DNA of 64,000 nt from Viscum album (taxonomy: Eukaryota > Streptophyta > Magnoliopsida > Santalales > Viscaceae). The stretch is taken from the NCBI GenBank assembly GCA_963277665.1, contig OY728130.1:428655101-428719100 (forward strand), read 5' to 3'. The notes under the pieces are model-generated. The model did no database searches and was not told the DNA's origin. It saw only the letters and a list, made by a program, of their open reading frames with translations. Shown piece by piece: positions 1 through 11,581 of the stretch. The position numbers were made by a program, and so were the translations under genes. The stretch's first letter is position 1. Each line of letters opens with the position of its first letter.

Positions 1-600
1 TTTACTACGTTTTAATACTCTTAGTTTATTTTTTTAATTTATATGATTAATCTTAATTCAGTCTTCTTTATTAAGTTGTAATATTTTTAAAATGTTTGTA
101 ATCTATATAATCAATTCATTTATATTAATTTTTTTATTTTCTTCATTCTTGTAGTGTTTATAATTTGTGTAATTAATATTATAAATTCATTTTTTAAATA
201 GTCTTGTTATTTATTGAATTTCAATTATTTATTTTTAATATTATTTCAGTAAATATTATTTATTCATTTGTAATAATTATTATTTTTACCTTTTTTTTTG
301 GAATTTAATCATTTTCTAATATTTATTTACACATATTTATTTACTATGTGTTAATATATTCAATCATCTTAGTTTTAATATATATATATATTTAAATTTT
401 TTAACAATTTTGTATAATTAATAAAGCTTATATGTTTTTTTAATATTTTTGAAGTATATTCATTTTTAATTATTCAATTTCAATACTTTTTGACATTAAT
501 TAATTTAACATTATATATTCATTAATAATGATAATTATTTTTTACCTTTTTTTATAATTTATTCATTTTTAATATATATTCCTTTAATTTTCGTATTTTA
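1..600. other. AT-rich stretch without recognised feature
   Basis: The sequence is almost entirely A and T with short T runs and imperfect ATTTATT-like words. No reading frame, structural RNA, terminal repeat or known element was seen. It may be degraded intergenic or transposon DNA. Confidence 0.5.
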
Positions 601-1560
601 CTTTAAACAATTTTTATCGGTGCTTTCAAAAAAGCATAAATAAATATGGGTTTTATTAGAACTAAATATAATGAATGGATAAAACCTATCTTTATCAGCT
701 CTTTATATTTTCGCATTGATAAAACTTATATTTATCCTTATTTTTTTTGAAACTATTGATAAAACCATTTCATTCTTTTAAATAGAACCCTTACATAGAA
801 CTTTATTGCTCGTGCCGTTCAATCTCTCATAGAGAAGAACCTTTATCGCCACTCCCCTAAACCTCTCAGAAGAATTGACCCTCATCCCATTGTGATAGAA
901 CCACAATTTCATTTAAACCTTGGTCCAAGTTATGGGGACTCCCCTAACTCTCTTTAAAGCTCCACTCAGACTGCCTTTCACTTCTGGAATTGGAATCATC
1001 AACAAAATTCAAAACAATCGTATTTTCTACCATCTTGTTTAAATATCACTCCTAGTTTTGGTTTTAATATTTTTACAGATTTCATTCAAGAGTTTATTCA
1101 AATGTTTGGTTCCCAAGACCATGTGGCTGGGCCCTATTAATGTTTTAATCATCAAACAAATGATCAAATTTGGCTCCTAAGCATCCTGTCATAGCAACAC
1201 CACCTATACCACCACATACCAAGTGATGAAATAAATAATCATCAACCCCCACTTATTATACTCCCATATAAAAAATTTATAGAAGCCATGATTTATCTTT
1301 GTGTTTTGTAATAGATGAAAATTTAATTAAATTCTGTGTAACTTTATAGATATCTCATATTCCTTTCCTTTAATGAATACCACCACAACAAAAAATATCA
1401 ATACACACTATTTGACTATTATTATCTTAGAAAAATGGATTCACATAACTTAAATGATTCTTTAAGAGTGGCCATTTATGGTTTATAAGATCATAATTTT
1501 ATGTATTTATTTATTTTGTTAAATATTAATATCACTGAATTGAATAAGAAAAATATAAAT
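601..1560 (+). repeat. Possible 5' subterminal region of a CACTA element; otherwise unassigned
   Basis: This lies directly upstream of a recognisable CACTA transposase. The word GATAAAAC occurs at 678, 718 and 758, exactly 40 bp apart, and a small inverted pair GGTGCTTTC / AAGCAT lies at about 619-636. Arrays of short subterminal repeats are typical of CACTA elements, so this may be the transposase-binding region. The stretch 830-1250 is less AT-rich but gives no recognisable protein. No CACTA-type terminus was found. The assignment is by position and repeat structure only. Confidence 0.3.
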
Positions 1561-2706
1561 CGGAAATGGATGGATGCCAATCGAATGAAAAAATATTGGG
1601 TGAAATAGTTCATCAAGTTTACAAAATATCATGGATATGACCTTCTCAAATCCTTTTTCCTTGTTTACCTGGTTGTTATCCAAGACTAATTAGTCCAGAG
1701 GAGTCGGAAGAACACTTCATCTATCATGGAATAGATAAAAGTTATAAATTTTGGACTAAACATATGAAAAAATTGAATGTATCTATTGACTGGGATAACA
1801 TTGTGGTCTATGGATCATCTGATATGATTACAATATGAACAACAATGAAGATCATATTGAGGATATGATTATATGTGAAAATGATAATAAAGATTGTATT
1901 GAGTAAATGACAATGATAGTCTAATATGAACTTCACGATTTTCCAAAATTTGTTTGAGAAGTTAAAGATTTATGAAAAGATTCCATTGTATGCTGGTTAT
2001 ACTAAATATAAAACATTTTCAGGCATACTGAAGCTATATAATATAAAATATGGAAACAGATGGAGTGAAACTGGATTTACTGAAATACTTTCTCTCTTGA
2101 ATGATATGATCCTAGAAGATAATGAGGTTCCTTTATATATATATGATGTTAAATTAATGCTACATTCATCAGGAATGATCATTGAATGAATACATGATTT
2201 TCCAAATTATTTTATACTATTTCACAAGGACCAAAAAACACTTTAATAATGCCCAAAGTGTGGTTAATATTGATACAATAAAGATTAATCAGGTCCTTAT
2301 AAATTTATATAGTACTTTCCAATCACTCCAAGGGTTAAGAACCTATATAGAAGTTAGGAAACTACAAGGAAATCTATGTGTCACACAAATATAAGAAATA
2401 AATATGGTAACTTCATCACCTAAAAGTCACTGCTCAGTTGAAAAGAATTGATGATGAGTATCCTGAACATGGAAATGATTTGGGAAACCTTCATCTTGTA
2501 CAATCTACAGATAAATTGAATCCTTTTGGTTTTCAAAGCATCATTCACAGTATATGGCTGGTTTTGATGGTAAATTATAACTTTCAATTGTGTTTATGCA
2601 TGAAAAAATACATTATGTTATCTCTGTTTATATCAAGACCAAAAAAATGGGTAATGATATTGATTTTTATTTGGACCCATTGATTGAAGATTTGAAATTA
2701 CGATGC
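1561..2706 (+). pseudogene. CACTA (En/Spm) transposase, N-terminal half, broken
   Basis: This is the decayed start of a TNP2-like transposase, the enzyme that cuts and moves CACTA DNA transposons. Conceptual pieces appear in order. WMDANRMKKYW at 1567-1602 and FIYHGIDKSYKFW at 1716-1754 match the N-terminal transposase-associated domain. An 87-codon open stretch (1926-2189) contains YAGYTKYKTFSGILKLYNIK and SETGFTEILSLLNDM. A CPKCG zinc-binding remnant lies near 2250. An open stretch at 2438-2683 (DEYPEHGNDLGNLHLVQSTD, then NPFG) belongs to the start of the catalytic region. The pieces are in different frames with several stops, so it cannot encode an active enzyme. The frame is cut at 2706 by the Athila-type element and resumes at 13167. 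Confidence 0.8.
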
Positions 2707-4293
2707 TGATGTGAGCGTTTTTGTGTCGTAATAATCTCAATCAATATTTTCCCTTTTAATGTAGCTCAGTGGTGACCACAGGGTTGTCTCTCGAAGAGGT
2801 TGCAGTTCGAGTTGCAAAACTGTCACTTTTGTTATTAATTTTTTTTGCAGAAATGAAAATGGGGATTTGATTAACAATTTGAAAATAAAATTTTAATTAA
2901 ATACTAAAGTGAAATAATTTTAAAGGAAAAATAATGTGGTTTTGAAATCAAGAATAAAAATAGCAGTCGCAGACAAGCTTCACCCTCTCGGACACTCCCC
3001 TCTTCCTTGTATATAAACAAATATCTCTTAATTTAAATTCCTAAATGTACCCCCAAGGACCCCTAGGTTACACTCAAATTTGAAAATACATCATATTTAA
3101 GACTTCAATATGATTGTGGTCCCACCTATACAAGTGATTTAATTACTTAAAGATCTCCAAGTAATTGAACCTAATTGAATTCGCTATGCTCAATGGAAAA
3201 ACCTCACCAATGAATTTTAAATAGCGAAATCAATTGTTCTACTTTATAGATGGAACAACGATCAAAATTTTTTTTGTTGAAAATATATTTAAGAAAGAAA
3301 ACAACCAGATTCATTAAAAAATATAGGTTCAAGAGAAATTTAAAAAGATATTACACATTAAAATCAAAATTCGGAAGAGAGTGTCCGTCGGGTGTCACCG
3401 TCCGCAGCCACTTTCCGCTTATACTTCCATCACTTAAGAGGCCTTCATATTATCTATTGAATCTTAGAAGGATGTAATATTCTTAAGGATAAAAATCTCC
3501 ACCTTACCCTTCACTCTCTCAATCTGACTCCCTTTGTGACGGATGGTGTGGTGATGAATGAAATATGATTTAGAGGTAGGAGCTCCTCTCCTTTTATAGG
3601 CCGATTTCATCATCAAAACTTTGTCATGTTTTTGAACCATTAATTGGACAATTAACGCATGGAACTATTCATAAATATTGTGCATAAATGTGTTTTACAT
3701 CCACCCTCCAAATTTCGGATTCATTGGACGCGTATTGAAGGAGTTATGATTTTTTTATTTTAAATCACTTTCTCTGGATGAAGCTTCCTAGAAGCTTCCT
3801 TAAAATATCTATCGCTCAAGGGCCATCATAAAGGATTCCAAACGGCTTCAAATTACTTGTGTCGATGATTAATGGGATTCTATTTAATATCCAAGAGAAA
3901 TAGAATCATTTGGAGGAGTGTAGGCCGAATTATGCTACCATTACTATGGCAGAGTCCATGTAGTCCGCCCCAACAAATTGTCAACTTCATTGATTTTTTT
4001 GGGCATCAAGATGCATGAATAATTTCATAGTCCTGAAGACAAAGATGATGGAAATAAAATAATGGTTCAAAAAAAATTTAAATAAAAAAATTTGGAAATG
4101 TATTTTATGAGAAATGACCAAAATACCCCTGTGATAAAAATATGTTAAAAATACAGATTTATGAAATTTAATCTTTTTATCCCAAAACACACTCTAAATC
4201 CAAAATTGTTACAAATAATATCAAATTGGTAAATTGGTGAGGTTTAAATCATTTGAATAAACATTAAAAATATTGGAAATATTAGCTCTATCA
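2707..4293 (-). repeat. 3' LTR of element D
   Basis: A 1587-bp copy of the sequence at 11582-13166, with TGAT...ATCA ends. A minus-strand TATA box (TATAAAAGG) lies at 3590-3598. The two LTRs differ at many scattered bases and small indels, so the insertion is old. Confidence 0.92.
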
Positions 4294-4306
4294 ATTCCCC
4301 CACACT
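4294..4306 (-). promoter_or_regulatory. Polypurine tract of element D
   Basis: On the minus strand AGTGTGGGGGAAT directly abuts the 3' LTR, the position of the plus-strand DNA primer. Similar purine tracts occur again inside the element near 5088-5104 and 5729-5745. Confidence 0.75.
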
Positions 4307-5841
4307 TGGCTGTTGGACTCCTCGATAGGTGAGCACGAAATCAAGAAAAATAAAACACATACCAATGGTGTTTACCAATTTACCACAAAGAATTAAAGAG
4401 ATATCATGCCTCATTAAAGACAAATATTTAAAGTGCTAAATTCAAATCATTCAATCCATTTACACTTCTTTTTTCTTCTCATAGACACAACACACTTACC
4501 TCACATTCATTTTCTCTCAGCACACAATATAGATTTGCAACAAGGATTTTCTCATCCAACTCATGCAAGAAATACCATAGGCTTGATAAATTTATACATC
4601 TCCACCTGATGTGAACCAAGAATATATGATTATCATGAGGACTTTACAAGGTTTTTCTCTGTCTTGGGGTTGGTAGGATTCAAATGTGAAAAATTTTATG
4701 GCTGAATAAGGAGGGTTTGTATCTTTTTGAAGCAAAAATGCATGTTTCTAATTTTTACTCAAGTATGATCTCCTCCATATTCTCCTAAAAAAATAATTAG
4801 CTCTGATCTTCTATTTTCCACCCCCATTCCATCAATATTTCAGTAAGAAATATGACTTTTTTTCTCGAAATCTCTAGATTGGGCACAACTTATTTCCATT
4901 GCGAGCTCCAGACAGGCACATCTCCATTTCATTTGAGATCTCCAGATAGGCACAACTCCATTTCATTTGAGAGCTCCAGATAAGCACAACTCTCAGAAAA
5001 ATATATTCCATCATCAAAAATATGCCTTTAATGTTTAAATGTTCTCCCAAATCAACACTAAATGAGGTAGAACATCATGAGTCATCTTCCCCCCCACACT
5101 TAAGTTCAACTAGATCATGCATTTATACTTACAGAACAGGTTTGAAAGGGAAATTTGGCTTGTAATGTGGCTAACCTAACAGGCTATACATGGCTACTGA
5201 GGGCTCAAGAAAGATCAAATGTTCAAGGAAGGCTGAAATAAAAAGGATAATCATGAAAAGGAGGCTCCAATATTCAAACACATGCCTCAATAATTTTAAT
5301 CACAAGTATATCATCCCTCAAGTTTTGATAGAAATAAATCAAGTTCTAGTTTAAACAAACAAGAATTGGTTCTCTCAAGAAATAGGTAAATGTGAAGAAG
5401 ATATAAAAATGGGTCCAGAGGCCTCACATGAATGATAATTTCAATCAAAATGTTAGTGATATGTGCCATGAGATTTAAAAATCAGTGGTCATTTCAAGAA
5501 TTTTCCAAATTTTTGAACTTGAAATAATGTCATTTTCAGCATTCATTTATGTTTAGTTTCAAAGGATCAGTTGGTTCACTCCTTGGAATGAGTTTCAAAT
5601 GAAATTCAAGAAATTCCAAAATATTTTTTTTATTTGAAAAAGAAACATGAAAACAATGGAAAGAAATTTTGAAAACAAAAAATTTCAAATAAAAGTTCAA
5701 AAAAACCTAATCTACCCAGCTTTGTGTCCCCCTCCACACTTATTCTATGAAATGTCATCATTGTATAGTTATTTTTATAATTAAATTACAGATATTAAAG
5801 ACATAGAAAAAATAAATGATAAGGAAAGACACAACCTGGCA
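4307..5841 (-). other. Non-coding stretch between integrase and 3' LTR of element D
   Basis: Athila elements often carry an additional env-like reading frame here. No open frame of useful length or recognisable domain is seen on either strand. The stretch contains repeated short units (a CTCCAGATAGGCACA-like word recurs between about 4900 and 4990) and two internal polypurine-like tracts. An env-like gene is either absent or decayed beyond recognition. Confidence 0.5.
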
Positions 5842-7000
5842 TCAATTATATTCTGCGTCATGAAGTTGAATCTCCTCCCCTGGAGGATCTTGAAAATTTT
5901 CTCGAAATATCTTCAGCCTATGACCATTGACAGTGAATGATGTCTCCTTGTATAGATCTTTAATCTGTATTGCACCAAAAGGAAAAACATGAGTAACAAT
6001 GAATGGGCCAGACCATTTGGATCGAAATTTACCTGGGAAGAGTTTCAATCTGGCATCGAACATCAGAACTTTGTCTCCCTCATTGAAGTTTTTGTTGAGA
6101 ATCCTCCCATCATGAAAGGCTTTGCTTCTCTATTTGTATAACCTGGAGCTTTCGTATGAATTATTTATGATCTCCTCCAGCTCCTGCAAACAATATTTTC
6201 TTTCTTTCCCAGCATAATATAGGTTCTTGTTACATGTTTTTACAACCCAAAAGGATTTGTGTTCTAACTCAACTCGTAGATGAAAAGCTTTTCCATAGAC
6301 CAATATAAATGGTGACATTACAATGGGGGTTTTAAAAGCAGTTCTGTGGGCCCAAAGAGCATCATCAAGTCTCAAACTTCAATCCTTTCTATTTGGGTTC
6401 ACTGTTTTCTCTAGGATTTGTTTGATCTCTCTATTGGACAACTCATCCATTCCGTGTTTTGAGGATGATAGGGCGTAGAGACCCTATGATTAACACCGTA
6501 TTTCTTCAAAAGAGATTCCAAAGTCCTATTAAAAAAATGGGTACCTTGATCTGTAATTAGAAACTTTGGAAATCCAAACCTTGAAAACAAATTTCCTTTC
6601 AAAAATTTGGACACAATTTTTGCATCATCAGTTTGGGTGGGTATAGCCTCTACCCACTTGGACACATAATCAACAACCAACAAGATGTAGAGATATGCAA
6701 ATGAATTAGGAAAAGGCCCCATGAAATCCATTCCCCATACATCAACAACATCACAAAACAAAAGTGGGTTTTGTGGCATCTCATTCCTCTTGGAAATGTT
6801 TCCTTGGAATTGAAAATTTTTACAGGTTTTGCAGAATTCGAAAGCATCTCTAAAAATGGTGGCCCAATACAATCCAGAATACAGAACTTTTCTTGATGTT
6901 ATCTGTGGTCTAAAGTGTCCTCCACAGTTTAATGTGTGGTAGAAATGTAGGATGGATTGAAATTCAGAGTTCGGAATGCATCTTCGTATCATTTGATCAC
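5842..7000 (-). pseudogene. Integrase of element D, broken
   Basis: The integrase joins element cDNA to the host chromosome. On the minus strand an open stretch of 193 codons (6992-6411) contains an N-terminal H-H-C-C zinc region (HFYHTLNCGGH, then CKTC), followed by the catalytic core with first Asp in WGMDFMGPFP and second Asp in LITDQGTHFF. The frame shifts just after PYHPQ, where the catalytic Glu is expected. The chain goes on in two further open stretches: 6375-6130 ([14 protein letters not shown]) and 6063-5842 (LKLFPGKFRSKWSGPF and VNGHRLK, the C-terminal DNA-binding part). No chromodomain is seen, as expected for Athila. At least two frame breaks make it inactive. Confidence 0.85.
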
Positions 7001-7109
7001 TACCAATGTGCCATAAATAAGGATCATCCCAAATTTATTTCTTTGAATCGCTCACAAGTTTATCAATTTTATTTTTGGAAAACTAGTGGGGATGTTAATC
7101 AGAAGCCAA

Positions 7110-7988
7110 ATATTTTACAAGATTAGCAAACCATGGTATTTCACTTTGACCAGCAAATAAATCCTCTTCTGGAAAGGTTTCCTTAATTGGGGAACACATC
7201 TGAAATTTTTTATTCTCAATAGATGGTATCCTACTCAAATGATCAGCAACAAGGTTCTCACATCCTTTCTTATCTTTTATTTCAACATCAAACTCCTATA
7301 AAAGCAAAATCCATCTCATATGTCTTGGTTTTGCATCATGTTTCTTCATCAATAATCTGATTGCAGAATGATCAGTAAAAACAATCACCTTGGAGCCCAG
7401 CAGATAACTTCTAAATTTGTCTAGAGCAAAGACAACAGCAATCAGTTATTTCTTAGTTGTTGTGTAGTTTGATTGGGCTTGATCAAGAGTTCTAGAGGCA
7501 TAGGCAATCACATGAGATTTCTTTTCTGTCTGTTGACTCAATACTGCCCCAAGAGAAAAGCCAGATGCATCAGTCATTATTTCAAAGGGAATGTCCCATT
7601 TAGGAGGTTGAACAATGGGAGAGGTTATCAGTCTTTGTTTCAGCTCATGAAATGAATTTATTCAATTCTCATCAAAGACAAATGGGACATCTTTTTGTAG
7701 TAATCTGGACAATGGAAGTGCAATCGTACTGAAATCATTAATGAATCTCCTATAAAATCCAGCATACCCAAGGAAGGATCTCACACCTCTCACAATTTTT
7801 GGGTATGGTAATGAATAAATGACCTCAACTTAGGATTGATCAACTTTAATTCCATCATGGGACACAACATGTCCAAGAAAGATCCCTTTAGCAACCATGA
7901 AATGGAATTTTTCATTATTTAGAACGAGGTTCTTTTCAATTCACGTTTTAAGGACACGTTCCAAGCTTTTCAAACAACTTTCAAAAGA
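7110..7988 (-). pseudogene. RT connection and RNase H region of element D, broken
   Basis: Conceptual minus-strand translation continues the reverse transcriptase into an RNase H domain. Visible fragments include GIFLGHVVSHDGIKVDQS, MTDASGFSLGAVLSQQ (first catalytic Asp), VFTDHSA (Asp) and LVADHLSRIPS (last Asp), in the usual order. Several in-frame stops interrupt it, so the RNA-degrading activity is lost. It lies between the RT open stretch and the integrase. Confidence 0.75.
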
Positions 7989-8747
7989 TTATCCATACAC
8001 ACTGAAGTCATCCATAAAAACTTCCATGCAAGTTTCCAAAAATTTAGAGAAGATCCTTATCATACACCTTTGAAAAGTTTCCGTGGAATTACATAAACCG
8101 AAGGGTATCCTTCTGTATGCAAAAGTTCCAAATGGGCATGTGAAGATGGTTTTATCTTGATCCTCAGGTAAAATGTGAATCTGAAAATATCCAGAGAATC
8201 CATCAAGAAAACAGTAGTGGGTTTTCCCAGCTAGTATTTCAAGGACTTGATCAAGGAATGGTAACGGAAAGTGGTATTTCCTTGTATCCAAATTTATTTT
8301 CCTGTAATCAATGCACATTTTCCATTTATTTGGAAGCCTTATGGGGACAAGATCACCAAATTTATTCCTTGAGATTGTAAATCCACTTTTTTTAGGAACA
8401 AAATGGACTAGACTTACCCATTGACTATCAGATATGGGAAAAATAATTCCAACTGCTAGCAAGGTGGTGACTTCTTTCATCAAAACCTCCAGAAGTATTG
8501 GGTTCAGTCTTCTTTGAAATTGTCTTTCCAGTCTATCATTATCCTCCAGTAAAATTCTATGCATGCAAACCGAGGGGTTGATTCCTGTTAGATCAGAGAG
8601 AGTCCATCCTATTGCTTCCTTGTGGGACTTGAGAACTTCCAACAATTGGTTTTCCTGGACTTCTGACAAATCTTCTAAGATAATTACAGGGAATTTTTCA
8701 TTACGACCTAAGAAGGCATACTTGAGGTTATCCAAAAGGGGTTTCAA
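7989..8747 (-). pseudogene. Reverse transcriptase of element D
   Basis: An open stretch of 252 codons holds most of the palm and fingers of a Ty3/gypsy reverse transcriptase. Visible motifs are CIDYRKIN, KTHYCFLDGFSGYFQI, FGTFAYRRIPFGLCN and the catalytic box VFMDDFSVYG near its C-terminus. The N-terminal part (IILEDLSEVQENQLLEVL, then GWTLSDLTGINPSVCMHRIL) has Athila character. Some positions look eroded (NSTETFQ where the family has an Ala-Pro type pair). It is part of a pol polyprotein rather than a separate gene, so the Met at 8747 is only the first Met after an upstream stop. Confidence 0.88.
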
Positions 8748-8924
8748 TTATACCACATGTGGGTTGGTTTCATTGATAACTGGGAACTCTTCAGAAGATA
8801 GATTTTTTAGTGAAGCTCCATGTTCATCATGGTGATCTCTTTCTATGATCTCAAGATTTGTTTCATGTGAAAAATTGGAAACCTCTCCTGGAATACCACT
8901 AACAGATTCAGTGGTTTCTAGAAA

Positions 8925-10040
8925 TTAATCTTCATCATTTCTCAGATATCCAATCTCAACATCCCAAGACTCTTCACAGTCTCCAATTTCATCCTCATTA
9001 TTATGTGATTTAGTATCATAAAAATTTCCCTCTTTTCCCACATTAGTTGGTATTTCATCGTAGAAAAAATCAGGTAACAAGCCAGAGGAAAACCAATCAA
9101 TCATGTTTACATGGGGAGTTGAATGATCCTCAACTGGGTGTTTCATTGAATGATTTTTTTTGAAATGAACAACATCTCCTCCAAATTCTAGTGAAAGTGT
9201 TACCTTGTGAACATTGATGATCACTTTCGCTATTTTTAGAAATGGTCTCCCAAGGATGAGGGGAGCATGTGTGTTGAACCGATCATCTTCTATATCCAAA
9301 GCATAGAAGTCAACAGGAAAAATCATGTCTCCCACTTGAATGAGAACATCCTCTATAACTCCACCAGGTTTGGTGGTACTTCGGTTTGCAAGTTGAATGA
9401 TAATTCCAGAGGGTTTCAAGTCTCCAAACTGAAGATATGAGTAGACAGAATGTGTCATGAAATTGATGGAGGCCCCTAGATCAAGCATCACATCTTTGAA
9501 TTCAGATTTCCCAATGGTACAGGTAATGATAAATGTCCCAGGGTCTTTACACTTGACAGGAAGGGCATGTTGAATCATCGATGAAACATTCCTTCCTAAG
9601 TTTACTTTTTCACCTCCTTTGAACTTTCTCTTATTGGTACACATGTCTTTCAGAAATTTAGCATACCTCGGAATTTGTTTCACAGCATCGAGGAATGGAA
9701 TATTGACTTGGACTTTCTTGAATGTTTCCAAAACCTCCTTATCCAATTCTTTTTCAGCACTTGACTTTGGTGGTGGTTCACACCTTGGATAAGGCAGTGG
9801 AGGTTTGAATGTTTCTGGGGTATTATGAGTATGTTTTGGAGGAACATAAGGACAAGACATCCTCTTCCAATAATTATTTGTTTTTTCAAACAAGATTTCC
9901 TCTCTTGATTTTGAGTTTCTATCAACTTCAGATTTTTCAACATTTTTATCAAGGGTAGGATTTTCATCAATAGTATCAGCAGCAGGCTTGATGTTCTCAA
10001 TCTGAGGGTTGTTAAAATTTTGTTCCACTCCTAAGTTCAA
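8925..10040 (-). pseudogene. Gag-pol protease region of element D
   Basis: A 371-codon open frame, the longest uninterrupted coding stretch of this element. It contains the retroviral-type aspartic protease, with active-site region DLGASINFMTHSVY near residues 185-200 and LILGRPFLKIAKVII further on. The usual D-S/T-G triad reads D-L-G, a probable loss of the catalytic triplet. The N-terminal part is charged and Pro-rich, a linker after gag. It overlaps the end of the gag open stretch by about 30 bp in another frame, which fits a frameshift caused by decay. Confidence 0.85.
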
Positions 10041-11496
10041 TTTTACTCACATTTTCTTTCCCATTATTCCTCTGATTTACTTGTGGTTGTGAGGGTAAAC
10101 CACCACTCATTTGATTTGTTATGTAATTAATACCAGAGGCAAGTTGACCCATTTGAGTAATCAAGGTATTAATTTTCTTATCTTTTTGTTTTGTGTATTC
10201 TTTTAGTTCCCTCATTTCCTCTTGTTGTTTCCTCATTTCTTCTTCAAGGTTACTATCAGAGTTTTGAGTGGGAGGGGTAGGGTGAAAATTGCTTCCAGAA
10301 TGAGCATTGGCTTGCTCATTGAAATATCTTGGTTGAGAATTACTTGATTGTCCTTGTAAGAATCCTATCGGTTGTTCATGTTGACGAAATCTTTCATTTG
10401 AGTTGTTGTTCCATCCTTGATTGAAATTTTGGTTGTTTTGAAATGGTCTTTTCTGGTTTGATGGAAATGGTCTTCCAGGAAAAACTGCATTACAGTTCTC
10501 AGGAGGCTCTTGCATTTGCAGGCATTGGTCACTAAAATGTTCATTCGAATAAAAAATCCCACAGTGGACATGTAGTTGGAAAGCTGCTTCAGGTTTGGGT
10601 TGGTTTGGTGGGGTTTTAGACAACATTATTGACCTTACCATGGTGGTAAGATCAGATAGTTGACTTTCAATTGTGTTGTTTTCGGGACTAGTAGTAGGGA
10701 ATTCTTGTGTAGCTTTGACATGAAGAAGGCCTCTGGTTCCAAATTGTTGGGCATTCTGGGCCTTGTTTGCAATTAAAATCCTAGCAGCAGCTGGTGTCTT
10801 ATCAACTAAAGCTCCTCCTGTAGCAGCATCGATCATACTTCTATCAATGAGACACAATCCTTCATAAAAGTATTGAATGATAAGCTGGTCACTAATTTGA
10901 TTATGGGGGCAACTAAAACAAGGACTTTTTAACCTTTCCCAGTATTCGTGAAGTGTTTCTCTTTATGTCTGCCTAATTCCACAAATCTCATTTCGAATGG
11001 AGGCAGTTTTAGATGCAGGGAAAAAAATTTCAAGGAAAATATTTTTTAATTCATTCCAATTTCTAATCAAGGTTAAATGAGAATAGAAAAACCATTCCTT
11101 AGCAACTCCATCTAGAGAAAAAGGAAACGACCTCAGCTTCATTTGATCAGCATCGACTCCATGAGGTTTCATGTTGACACACAAGTAGCTGAATTCTTGG
11201 AGGTGTTTGTGTGGGTCTTCACCAAGAAACCCATTGAATTTGGGAAGCTGGTGGATGAAACCGGACTTGATTTCAAATCCAGCAGGGGCATCGGGGTACT
11301 CTACAGGATTCTCATGATTTTCTTCATAGGACGAAGCCAGTTCTTTCAAAGTTCTATTTTCAGCCATTTGGATTTCAGTTTCAACTAAGTCCCTCCTAGG
11401 TGTATTGGTAGAAGATTCAAAACTTGCAACTTGGGGATTAGTACCTCTAACCCTAGTGTGAAAAGTTCTATCAATTTTAAAATCTAAAGGTAACAA
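10012..11496 (-). pseudogene. Gag of element D, broken
   Basis: The structural capsid protein that packages element RNA. Two open stretches on the minus strand: 11496-10963 (177 codons) with MAENRTLKELASS, SGFIHQLPKFNGFLGEDPHK, SFPFSLDGVAKEWF and the FFPASKTASIR segment of the retrotransposon gag domain, and 10857-10012 (281 codons) with SMIDAATGGALVDKTP followed by a Gln/Asn-rich low-complexity region and a coiled-coil-like EEEMRKQQEEMRELKEY segment. A break of about 100 bp with stops lies between them. The sequence type is that of Athila gag. Confidence 0.87.
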
Positions 11497-11560
11497 TTTT
11501 GGTTCAGAAGTTCAGGTCATGCAAGAAAAAAATAATTAAAATAAAATCAACTCTAGAAAC

Positions 11561-11579
11561 CTCCCCGGAAATGGTGCTA
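11561..11579 (-). promoter_or_regulatory. Degenerate tRNA-Asp-like primer-binding site of element D
   Basis: On the minus strand TAGCACCATTTCCGGGGAG follows the 5' LTR after 2 nt. It resembles the site complementary to the 3' end of plant tRNA-Asp used by Athila elements, but with changes in the first bases and in the middle, so priming would be impaired. Confidence 0.6.
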
Positions 11580-11581
11580 GT

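Noticed and set aside
830..1250. Possible host-gene exon (less AT-rich, some open codons)
   Set aside because: No continuous frame, no recognisable protein and no convincing splice sites; position fits the CACTA 5' region.
6932..7655. Plus-strand open stretches over the Athila-type pol region
   Set aside because: They are antisense shadows of integrase and RNase H, which are supported by motifs on the minus strand.
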